DNA of 64,000 nt from Campylorhamphus procurvoides (Eukaryota; Chordata; Aves; Passeriformes; Dendrocolaptidae), in contig WBMV01000787.1 in assembly GCA_013396655.1 (NCBI GenBank), forward strand, positions 238,892 to 302,891, given 5' to 3'. Every line of letters begins with the position of its first letter. The first letter of the stretch is position 1. Below the pieces are notes generated by a model, which saw only the letters and a program-made list of their open reading frames with translations, had not been told where the DNA came from and ran no database searches. Of the stretch, positions 9,901-20,038 are shown piece after piece. A program made the position numbers and the translations under genes.

Positions 9901-12900
9901 GGACCACCTGCCATGTCTGCAGGTGGCAGGACAGACAGGCCTTGCAGGAAAACTTCAGGATTACCAGGTCTCAAGCTGCAGGGGGTGCTCCCCATCTGCT
10001 CTTCCCTCGAAGATGAACTCACCTTCCATTTGGCAAATATCCCACCACTGTGGTACCAGTCACCAACAAGCTGATGCCAGTGAACGCCAGGGCTATCCTG
10101 CAGAAAGAGGGACACTACATGCTAGCAAAACCCAGTCACAGACCCTGCTCACCACGGTGCCTGTCTCTGCTGATCGTGCTGACAGGGTCCAGGGGCCCTG
10201 GAGCCCTGCTGCAGCAGGAGCAGGCCATGAGCACCCCCAGCACACACCTGAGGGGCAGCAGGAAGCAGTAGCGGATGAGCACACCGAGCCCCCAGAGCAC
10301 AGTGAGGCGCAGGCTGATATACTGGAAGTTGTAGTTGGTCCTGCTGAGCAGGTTCCAGGACTCCAGCTCTTCAGCTGAGAACCTCTTGGTCACCTCATCA
10401 TCCATGATGGTCTCAATGCCTTTGCGGCAGAAATAGAAGATATCTGAGAGTTCAAACTCAGGGGTGTCCAGGGCTTTGCCACTGCCACTCCGGCGGATCT
10501 GCTTGATCTCCTCCTCCAGAGATGTTGGCTCCTTTGCAATGATACCTGCAACACATCATAGGCAGCTCTGAGCAAAGTGTGACCTGCCCACTCAGAGAGC
10601 CCAGAGCCAGCCCTTCCTCGCCTGCCCTCCTCAGGGTCCCCTTCCTTTCTCCAGTCCAGACAGGCATAAACCAGTCCTCCCCACTACTTAGAAATGGGTG
10701 CTTCCCTGCCCTTCCTCATGAAACACCTCTCTGTAACTCACCAGCACACCTCAGCTGCACAGACACCACATTTACCCCACCTCCCCAAAAGAGGTTTGAA
10801 CCTCCTGTGTACCCATGCAGGGTGTGAGCTCACCATTGACATAGGGCTTGTACAACGGATGGTTCTTCTCCTTGGCACCACGCTCTATTCTCAGTGTCGC
10901 CCACTGCAAGACAGACAGGACAACCAAGATTCACAAGGCCTGCAGCTCCAGGCTGTACTGCCCCTGCTCTACACTCAGCTTCCAGGAAAGACACAGCTCA
11001 GGGGAGAAGATGGGGCTAAAGGAGGAGGCTTCCATATGAAGCTGAAAGAATGTGCAGTGAACACAACTGAACTGAGCTGGAAGCAGAGACCGGCCTGGGG
11101 AAGAGATTTTTACAGCTGAGATCTGCCCACAATGGGACAAGAGGTGCACAGGCACAGGACACTCAAAGGACACTTCTGTGTGCCACTCTGCAGAGCAGAG
11201 CCCCAGCAGGAAACAGGGAGTGCCACAGTGAAGAAAAATTCTCAGTTGTCAGATGGCACAGCAAAATTTCCTGCAGCTTCCATGACCTCTCAGCTCTGCT
11301 GCACCTGACACGTGGATGCCACTGCACAGCTTCCAATCCACCCTAAACAGCAGCAGCAAGCACCCTCAGACAGCTGGCTGCCAAATCTCATGCCTGGACT
11401 ACCTGTTCTCTCAGCTACTTTTCAAGGGCACCAGCACAAACTGCAGGCTGGATTTCTGGGCAGTCTTCCTGTCTGTCTTCCAAGAAACCTTCGCAGCCTG
11501 TAACTCCTTGCATGATACAGGCCTGGCAGGACAAGTTTCTGAAGGAGGAGGACTTGTATACAACAGGCTTATCTGTGAAGAAGAGGAAGTTTCTGGGAAT
11601 TCCTGGCATCCTGATCTCAGCCCACAACAGCAGCTAATCAGGAGGCAATGATGCGGGAATGTTAATTGCACACAGAGTGCCTGGCTCACCTCGAAGCCTC
11701 TGCCAGCAGCAGGAACTGCAGGATTCCAGAAGATTGCCTAGACACTGCCACCCCAAGAGAAGTCAGCAGAGGAGCTCTGACCCCACAGGAGGAGAAGGCA
11801 TCCATGGGAAGCCCAGCAGGTCTCCAACCTCACTGCAGCAGCAGCAAACCCAGCCTCCCACCCGGGAAGCACCAACACGGGTGTGCCACTGCCAACCAGG
11901 TCCTGTGGCTTGGGCTGTGCCCCACAAGTTGCCAGACTCAAGTGCTGCCCCTCCGGGTTCCCAACACTGGTCTGGAAAATCATTTGGGCAAGTAACAGCC
12001 CCCAAACATGCAATTCTGAATGACCAAACTTAATGATTGAATTTTCCACCAAACTGATGAGCAGTTGTGTTTGAGTGCTCCTCTATCCCACCACTAACAC
12101 TCTGATAAAAGCTGGAATAGACTTCCCACTCTGTTCAGAAACATAAACACCCAAACAGGTGTGAAGGAAGAAAAAGGAAAACAAGGTGAAAATTTCCATT
12201 TCAGATAAACCAAATACTTTTTTCCCCTCTGCTTCAGTCAGTACATTTGAAGTCAGGTCTTCAGATCTCTGTTCATGAAGCCCCTCACAAAGGCCAGGGT
12301 CTTCCCATTCACACCTCAGGCTTTTGGGGAAGACTCATTTTAAAGAGCTGAACATAGTGAGCTCCAGGGCTGCCTTCCCAAGCCAACCAGCACTGGGATG
12401 CTCTGAGGATAACCAGCCCTGTTCAAACAACACCTGTACCATAAATCCCTTAGCAGTATGAACTCCATGTTTAAGAGCCTAAATCCTCCCTAGCAAGCAC
12501 AGGGTGTCCCTTTACCTTTCACCTGGGCTGCCAGGGTAGTGTGGTGTAGGCTTTACCTCCGACTCTTAGTAGATAAAAAATTCTGGTCTGGTCAGGGACT
12601 TGCTTCAAGGAGAGGTGTTGGCTCAGAGACAGCCCACAAAATTAGTCCTCCAAAGGCAGGCAGGGGAACAGCATGACCCCAAGCTGGAAAATTCCACTTG
12701 GCCTCTCTGTGCCAAGAGGGTCGGCAAGGGCTGCTGGTTGTCCTCTGAGGTGGCAGGTCCAGACAGGGCCCAGCAGGCAACACTCCAGGACAGAAGCATG
12801 TTGAGAGCTCTGGGTTCTGGCCACAGACCACTCAGGCCTCGCAGGACGAAAGTGCTGCCTTACCTCCTGCTTTTGCTTCACCCAAACATGTCCTGGAGAG

Positions 12901-13448
12901 AAGCAAGCTCCTGACTGCAGCCTGGTCCCTTCCCCATCACACCCTACACTGACAGGTATCAGCTCTCTGCCTTGCCTGGGACATGAACCCCTCCAAGACA
13001 TCCCTCAGCACCCCTCAGACCCTGCTGACTGCTGAACCTCACTAGCCTATGTCTTTACTCAAAGATTTACTAGATTAATTAGAGGGGAAAACCAGCCCAC
13101 AAACAGGTCTGGTAAACCACATTTGCCCAAGATGAGCCAAATGGGTCAACTGGCACCAGCATCACACCAACAGCCCAACCTTCCACCCTGGTCACCCACA
13201 ATACCCTGCTGAGGCAAAAGCCTCTCTTGCTAGCACGACAAGACCCCTGCAAACAGACAGAAAATTCTGAAAACGTGACTTACCTGAAAGATCTTTAATA
13301 AAGTTTTCATGTAAACCTTGCGGATGCCAAAGGAGACTCCAAAAATTGCTGGCACGATGATGAAAACCAGAAGCAGAGTGAAGAGGACAGTTATGGAAAT
13401 CCCCAAGAGATTAACCACCAGGCTGTCAAAGGGGAGCAGGAGGAACAT
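6909..13448 (-). CDS. GPAT4: GPAT4 ER glycerol-3-phosphate acyltransferase (12 coding exons)
   Basis: Coding exons, 5' to 3' on the minus strand: 13448-13284, 10903-10834, 10545-10248, 10097-10023, 9581-9492, 9382-9289, 8822-8707, 8506-8451, 8124-8039, 7854-7726, 7644-7565, 7017-6909. All junctions are GT/AG and the frame is continuous for 455 aa (human GPAT4/AGPAT6: 456). The enzyme transfers acyl-CoA to sn-glycerol-3-phosphate, giving lysophosphatidic acid at the ER and lipid droplets. Visible features: a hydrophobic N-terminus (about 7-40), a membrane hairpin (about 156-200), acyltransferase motif I NHTSPID with H247 and D252, motif II WFERSEVKDR (288-297), motif III FPEGT (319-323) and motif IV VYPVAI (344-349). 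The C-terminus ends KDRSRS. The only small differences from human seen are a one-residue deletion in KALDTPEF and Cys at 204. The catalytic set is intact. At least one upstream non-coding exon is expected. Confidence 0.97.
10904..13283 (-). other. GPAT4 intron 1 (coding intron), no other gene seen
   Basis: This 2.4-kb intron has GTAAGT at its 5' end and TTGCAG at its 3' end on the minus strand. I found no exon-like block, known repeat family or structured RNA in it. Confidence 0.7.
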
Positions 13449-14869
13449 GGTGAAGGGCCCAGGCAAGGCCAGTGCCCTGCAGCCAGACAGAAGCACTGCC
13501 CGCAGCGATGAACCACTCCTCCTGTTACACAGCAACAGTCTCACACATGCACTGAGTCCGCAGCCTGCTCACAGACTCCATCCCAAAGTTTTGGGGCTCT
13601 GAGAGACAGGGAATGCAACAGGATCAGGGAGAGCACTTGGGAGAAGAAGCCAAGAACGTGCCAGGAGCCTGGTCAAGCTGGAGCAGCACAGGCTGAGATG
13701 CTCAGAGCAGAGGGCACACACACACCGGTCTGTCCATGGGCACCAGAGGGGCACGGCAATGACACGACCACAGGAACGGGTCCCCTCCCAGGCTGCCACT
13801 GAGCAAGTCCTGCTGTGGGGCAGCTTGTGGAGCAGCTGGCAGCAGAATCCCCTCCTGGCTGCTGAGAGCATGCAGAGTCTCTTCAGAGGGACAAGGTGGA
13901 GTCCATCCCTGAGCCTGCATTGGAGGAGGCCGAGGGAGTTGGCGCTCGCAGGAGCCTACCGTGTGTGGAGCTATTATTGTTCCCCCCACGAGGACATGAG
14001 CACGGGCACAGGTCCTTGCATGACGCCTGGAACGAGTTTAATTCTGGAGGCCCCTGGCATCCACTCACGCTGAAGGGCTGTTGCAGACACGAAGGAAGCC
14101 TGAGTCCCTGGAAAGCTCTTCCAACAGTGAGTTGGCTTCTTGGCAGACGAGGTGCTCACATGCCACCAGCAGCAGTGAAGGAAAGAGCAACCCAAGTCAG
14201 CAGCTCGGAGAGATGTCAATGCAGAGAGCGTGGCAGGAGGCCAGGGACAGTGGGCTCTGAAACCTGGAAGGCAGTGCTTGGGCTGAGGTCACACCACTCA
14301 GAGCAGCTCCTGAGACACAGCAAGACTCCTCCAGCTACTGCCTGGCACTGTCACAGGCTCAGGAATAACCCCCTGCTGCCACTCGCCCTGTATTTTCATA
14401 CCACGCACACCTCAGATGGAGCAGACTCATCCAGAACCATGCCCAAGGCACAGGATGCTGCAATCAGGTCCCAGGCACAGGAAAGGAATGACAGAAAGGC
14501 CTTCCTCATGACAGAGATCTTATCGGCTCCCTCATCTCAGGGGCATCCCAGAGCACCGAGGAAGCCAGGTACCCGAATTCCTGGGAAGGCATCACTTCCT
14601 CTGCTCCTGTACCTCTCATGCCCAGTCACACAGGGCAGCTTTACAAACAGTTCAGGACAGGAAGTTAACCCAAGGGGAGAATTACCGAGGATGATTAGCC
14701 AAAGAGGAATCTGCTGGGGCACAGAGACCAGTCAAAAGGTCACACACCCAGTGCCACATCCCTCCTGCGGGAAAACGTGCATGCACAGGGCCAAGGCTTG
14801 TGACATGAGACAAGTCTGCTCGGGGGACACTCCCCTCCAGGCACCACCGTCACCTGACTGAGAATGGGA
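13449..14869 (-). other. GPAT4 5' untranslated segment and leader intron
   Basis: A splice acceptor (GGCTGCAG) places the start of the first coding exon at 13476, so 13476-13449 is untranslated. The rest is probably leader intron up to a CpG-rich block near 15 kb. An open frame on + at 13896-14861 has no family resemblance and reads through what should be intron. No other gene is seen. Confidence 0.5.
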
Positions 14870-15158
14870 TCTAAGGGGCACCCGGCAAGCACACGGGGCG
14901 GGGCAGAGCCCGTGCAGAGCCCGTTCGGAGTGCTCCAGCCGCTGGTTAAACACTGCTGTGCCCCGAACGCCAAGGATGTTGTTAGTGCTTCACCGTGCCC
15001 TGCGAGCGGCCACGCGTGCAGCCGGCCTGGCACAACCACCGGGGGCTGTGCCGGCAGGCTCAGGGGGATCACTCGAGCACGAGGGGCTATGCCGGCAGGG
15101 CCGGGGGGCTCAGGGGGCCCTCACGAGCACGGGGGGGCTGTGCCGGCAGGGCCGGGGG
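14870..15158 (-). promoter_or_regulatory. CpG-rich block, probable GPAT4 promoter and non-coding first exon
   Basis: CpG density rises sharply here (for example CGGGGCGGGGC, GCGAGCGGCCACGCG) after a CpG-poor interval, and the block lies upstream of the GPAT4 leader acceptor on the same strand. A minus-strand GTGAGG at 15124-15119 could be a first-exon donor. No CCAAT box is seen. The exact transcription start cannot be set. Confidence 0.45.
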
Positions 15159-15310
15159 NGAGGGAGGGAGGGAGGGATAGAATGGACAGGGAGGGAGGGA
15201 GAGGGGAGAGATGGATAGGATGAACAGGATCGGCAGGGAGGGATGGACAGAGGGAGAATGAATAGGGGAAGGATGGCCAAGGGGAGGCAGAACAGGGGGA
15301 AGCAGAGATG
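15041..15310. repeat. G-rich tandem repeat and purine tract with one unresolved base
   Basis: Three imperfect copies of a unit around GGGGCTGTGCCGGCAGG and ACGAGCACG span 15041-15158. Position 15159 is N. It is followed by a purine-rich GGGA/GGAT tract to about 15310. Such G-rich DNA is often misassembled, so the real length may differ. Confidence 0.8.
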
Positions 15311-15349
15311 GAGGAGGAGCCAAAGACAGAAGTCACGAAGCGCCGTCAC

Positions 15350-15355
15350 TTTATT
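15350..15355 (-). terminator. Polyadenylation signal of the PPP1R3C-like gene (candidate)
   Basis: The minus strand reads AATAAA in GTTAATAAAGTGACGG, about 440 nt beyond the stop codon. It lies just before the GPAT4 CpG block, a sensible end for this tandem gene. Confidence 0.55.
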
Positions 15356-15794
15356 AACTCCCCGTTACAGCACCAACGACCCGAGGCGCCTCTCCCACCC
15401 CAAAAGCCGCTCTCAGGTCCCACCTGCAGCAGGAACCCCCAGGAGCAAGAGGAGCTCCCCTCCCCAGCAGCTCCCTCCACACAAGGCACTTGGGCAGCAG
15501 CAGCCCCCGGGGTGGCTCAGGCATGGCCCACAGCCCCAGCAACTTGTCACCCCTCTACTCTCATGTCATTGCCTTCAGAACCTACAGGCAGGAGTCACTC
15601 CAAGCAGCAGCTTCCATCTTCCTGTGGCAGAGGCCAGCAGTGAAGAAGCTTTTCAGAGATGGGCAGCTGCTCATAGACTGTGGAGGAGCTAACAAAACTG
15701 TGAGCAGCACCTTCTGCAGCTGCCCCTTCCCCAAAGACCCCTGTACCATGGTCAGGATGTGGGGGGGACCTACATCTCTTCACACACTGCCTTC

Positions 15795-16791
15795 CTACCA
15801 ATAAGGAGCCTGGGTCTCTGAACGCCGCCAGGTCTGCAAATGAGAAAGGACCAGGGCAGCAGCCCCAGAGGTGCCAAGGTGCTCCCAGGCCCCACTGGTA
15901 TTCTTCATGGCATGGGAGGATCCACCCACATGGCGGATCTTGTAGTTCTTCCCATGGTTGTTGTCCCAGTGGGTCTTCTGTCCGCACTGGAAGGAGATGC
16001 AGAACTCCGTGGCCCTGCGGCTGCTGGATGGCTTGGGCAGGGTGAGCTCAAAGGAGAAGATGTCTGTGTCTGCTGAGCCATACGTGCTGTGCATGTACTG
16101 GCAGGGGACGTCCCGGAAGCTCTTCCAGCCATCGAAGGTGATGCGGACCGTCACTGTCTTCTCATAGGCAATGTTTCTGACCTTCACTGTCCCCGACAGG
16201 GCACGGTCCTGGATCACACAGCTCTCCAGGCAGACAAGGTTTTTGTGCAGGCTGCTGCGGAACGCCACGTAGTCTGCAGAGGGCTGTGGGAAGTCCAGCA
16301 CATACCTGCACGCCTCTGGGCGTGAGTCCCACAGCCTAGGTCGGAAGGAGGCAAGGTCTGACAGGGCATGCTGCAAGTCACAAAGGTCCTCCTCAATCCT
16401 GGAGAAGAAGCGCACAGCTGTCAGCGAGAGCCCCTTCATATCAGCAAACACGACTCGCTTCTTCTTCTGGCCCTTGTTGCTCCTGGTGCTGTCCCGCCGC
16501 TCAGGCTCGGGTTCTGTGCTCAGCTTCTGGTTGAGGCAGGATCGGAGGGGTTTGCGGCCTCGGCTGCTCCCCCGCAGCTCCTCGTAGGAGTTCAGCAGCT
16601 TGCGGATGGGGGGCGAGTGGCTCAGGCAGAGCCGCACGGCCAGGTCCACGGGCATGGCTGGGGGGGCGACGGCCGGCCTGCTGCACACCTGCAAAAGCCT
16701 AGAGGCGAAGAGGGGGTCAGGCCACCGCCGCCAGCCCCGGGGAGCCCCCCGGCCCGCCCGCCCCCGGCCCCGCTCACTCGCCGCAGCTCAT
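15795..16791 (-). CDS. PPP1R3C-like glycogen-targeting subunit of PP1 (2 coding exons)
   Basis: Coding exons are 16791-16778 and 16698-15795 on the minus strand, giving 305 aa. The 14-nt first coding segment (ATG AGC TGC GGC GA) ends at GTGAGC. It splices over 79 bp to CTCTAG and restores frame as MSCGELLQV, parallel to the PPP1R3C start MSCTRMIQV. An internal MPVDLAVRLCLSHSPP (residue 20 on) is the family signature. The PP1-docking RVxF motif is RVVF at about 86-89. A CBM21 glycogen-binding domain spans about 145-262, with the conserved WDNN and NY near 249-257. Such proteins tether PP1 to glycogen, where it activates glycogen synthase and inhibits phosphorylase. The about 45-aa C-terminal tail is not conserved. 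The closest family member by eye is PPP1R3C rather than R3B, R3D or R3E. Human 8p11 has no gene at this position, so it is probably a paralogue lost in mammals. Confidence 0.85.
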
Positions 16792-16799
16792 GGCCCGCT

Positions 16800-16905
16800 C
16801 CACTCCGCTCCCGCCGCGTCAATGGGCGCCGTGGGAGCGCCCGCGCGCGGGGCACCGCGCCGCAGCCAATCAGCGCCCGCGCCGCGCACCCGGCGGCCAA
16901 TGGCG
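16800..16905 (-). promoter_or_regulatory. CCAAT-paired CpG promoter of the PPP1R3C-like gene
   Basis: CCAAT boxes at 16866-16870 and 16897-16901 start exactly 31 bp apart, in dense CpG DNA 75-110 bp upstream of the minus-strand ATG. A GTCAATGGG at about 16819 resembles a third, degenerate box. The arrangement fits an NF-Y-driven, TATA-less promoter. Confidence 0.55.
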
Positions 16906-16966
16906 GCGCGGGGAGGCACAGGCCACGCCCACGAGGCCACGCCCCTCTCCCCGAGCTGCGGACCGG

Positions 16967-17036
16967 CAATGGGGACACCCGTGGGGGGAATGGGGAGACC
17001 CCCGGGGGCAATGGGGACACCCCTGAGGGGAACGGG
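16967..17036. repeat. 24-bp tandem repeat, three copies
   Basis: Units built on CAATGGGGACACCC repeat three times, just upstream of the PPP1R3C-like promoter. Confidence 0.7.
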
Positions 17037-20000
17037 ACCAGGCAATGGCCCAGCCCACGGCACAGTGCAGCACCAGGCAGGGGCCAGCACAGGGAACAGC
17101 ATGGAACTGGCTTCTGATGCCAGAAAAATGCGAGTCCTGTAGGAAGGCAAATGTTTATGGAACTACCAAGACCTGGAGGAAGTTCCAAGAGGAAGAGGAG
17201 CATGTTTCCCTCACACTGCCTTCAGTGTGGGAGGCTTGAACTGGTTCTACACATCCCTTGTCAGGTGCTTGTCCAAAGACAGCTGTTTCCACAGAGAAGC
17301 CCCCAGACCCCGTGCTCATCCTCTGCCAGCTCAGAAGCTTCCTACCCTAGTTGTGTGCACTGAAAAAAATTCGCCCATATGCAAGCACTGTGGTGTCCCT
17401 GACATCCATATTCAAAATCACCTTCACTGTTCAGTTCATAAGTGACTCCTTGACACTAAGGACTGTCACCTAAATCAGATCACCCCTGCCTGTAGTCCCT
17501 GCTAATCTCCCCAGAGCTGTCTAGCCATTTATGTTAAGCAGCCCTGATTGTTCCTGCTGACAGCACAGATTTTCATCAGCTCATGACACAACTGACCGAC
17601 CTATCAGTATTTCTATATGGCTTTTCATCACCACCATGTCTGAGTGTCTGCAGCACAAGGCAAAGAAACCTCTCATGGGATGACCAAAGTGAGCCTGAAC
17701 CCAGAGCTCAGCTGGCAAAAAACCTCCTGTTCAGCCCTGGCCTGTCAGCAAAACACCAGAAAAAGCAGCAGGAGACTCAAAGTGGCAGCAGGTAATGCCT
17801 CAGTTTTCAGCAGTTGCACTCTGGGAACCATCCTTTCAATACATCCTCTCAGGCTGAGAGTGTAACCCCCCCCCACCCCTTCAGTGACCTCGGGTAGCCA
17901 ACACAGACCAGGAAGTGTCTTCCTATAGCAATAAAACCATTTGCCCCACCTTTTTCTGGACCTCAGGAGAGCAGATCCGGCTCAGGCTGGGAAATCGCAG
18001 CTCACCATCAGTGCCCTCCCTGCGACCTCTTTCACCATCTACCTACTTTGCATTCAGAGTTAATCACTCACTAAACCAAAGCTACCTCACCGAGGGGGAA
18101 GCAGAGAATAGGGAACATATTTGAGCCCAAGTTTTACAGCAGATCCCATGGAAGCTGTGAAAGCTGCTCCCATTCTCCCCCAGCAGCACAAATTAAGGTG
18201 GATGCATTGCTGTGTTTTCTCTATTAAAGAGTACAAGCCAAAGCCATCACTTTCTCGACAAAGTTGTGGACACTTCTAACCATCAGGTCAGTTAAGGTTC
18301 AGCTGCTAGAAGGGGACACGTGTCACTCACACTCACACTCCTGCAGCCACGTGAGACACGGCGTGGTGGCCGCCACAAGCTGTCTGGATGAGTGTTAAGT
18401 CAAAGTGAACAGGGCCAAGGAGAAAGCCTGCCAGACGTGGCACCCAGACACTCCTCAGGCAGATCCCCTGGAGCACGTTTTCCCAGCACAGATTAACAAG
18501 GACTTTGGCTGGAAGCTTCAGTCACCTCTGTGAAGCTGTCTAGCTGCAAATACAGGCAGGGCACAATCCACAAGCCCTTCCTGGGGGGCTGTGCAGGGGA
18601 ATGTGCTACTGATTCCTAAGGATTAAACCCAGCCTCCTCTTAACGTCTATACTTGAAAGAATCTTCTTTACCTAAATGGATTAATTAGGAAGACTATAAA
18701 CCACACATGCAAAGCCACTCACACTACAAGATGCCCTATGTCACCCCCTGCCAGGCAGAGGAAGGTGCTCTCTGGACACCCCTCACACAGACCACGCAGG
18801 GACGACCCTGCCCTGACAAACATGAGCCCCTGCACCTGAGCTGAGGTACCACAGGACACCTTGGCCTCTCCTCCAACTAGAACAGGCCTGCATGGGGCAG
18901 CAGGGCCAGAGGAGCTTTTCCTCAGCACAAAGGAACTGCTTGCCCCCCTTGCGTCAGCAGTGGTTTCAGCAGAAGGGAGTCTGACAGTTTCTACCCTCAG
19001 AAATGCAACCAGAAGCTCTACCAGAATCCCTCATTCTCTGCAGGGAGGGTCTTCAGATCATGCACAGCAGAAATGACTTTCTCCTGAGACCAGGACCACT
19101 GCTGTTCCATTTCAGTGACACTGCCTGCCACTGCTCTTAAACGAGCCATCCCAGCAGCTCCACACTGAAACTTTCCAGACACTGCCCTCTGACTCACCAC
19201 ACTGCATTTGTTCTATTGAACCAAGGCTCCCTGGTCAAGGGAGCTGAAGGCTCTGCTGCAGAAAGCAAATATAGAGCTGGCCTGATAGGAAGCAGCACAA
19301 TAACACAAAAAGCATGGAAGGTGATGCAAAACAGACTCCTGTTCTCATGCTGCAGCAAGAGGCCACTCGGGGAAAGCTCTGCCAGCCTCCTGCTCCAAGA
19401 TATTTCTGAGCAACATGAAGGCACCACACACCCCTTAAGGTTACAAAGTTCCTCAGGGCTCTTCTGCAGTGCTGAGCTGCTGATTGTGCAGGCTGTCCTG
19501 TACAAGGGCTCTGCTCACTCTGCAGTTCACATGGGCATTATAAAGACCCCATGACCCTGGCACAAACACCCTGAGCATGAACCAGCTGCTCTGGTTAAGA
19601 TGAGGCTTATGACAAGCCTGAAAATGCTGTCTGACATTCCCAAAGCTGCAATCGTGATTGCCCCATTCATGATCTGGTCAGAGACAACAGAGCTACCTGT
19701 GGCTCCCACAGGCACTCACTCCTTGGCCCAGGGCAAGAAAAGCCATTATCAGGACACAGTCCAGGCAGCAATTCCAAACACAGGCCTATTCTGCTGGCAA
19801 ATCTCAGATGCCTGTAATGGCAATGGTGGATATTTTCACAAGGATAGCACTGTTTCTGTCTAAATGCCAGGAAAAAGCATAACTCCTCTTTGGCCCTGTG
19901 GGGGCAGTGAACCCCTTTGCATTGGCAGAGGGACATTCCCCAACCTGGATGGCTCCACAGGGAGCTCTGGGCAGCCCTGGTTTGTGTGAGAGGGGGTTGT

Positions 20001-20038
20001 GGCAGCTGCTCCCCCAACCCTGCACTTACCACTCCCCC
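17037..20038. other. Interval between the PPP1R3C-like gene and GINS4
   Basis: I found no coding exon. The part next to 20039 must carry the GINS4 3' untranslated region, but I see no AATAAA on the minus strand in this interval, so its end is unknown. Short C- and CA-rich runs occur near 17867 and 18328. No transposon was recognised. Confidence 0.5.

Noticed and set aside
13896..14861. 321-codon open frame on + in the GPAT4 leader region
   Set aside because: No recognisable domain or splice context; it crosses the expected GPAT4 leader intron on the opposite strand.
15795..16694. PPP1R3C-like frame starting at 16694
   Set aside because: The first codon there is TTG, not ATG; the homologous start lies in a separate upstream exon at 16791.
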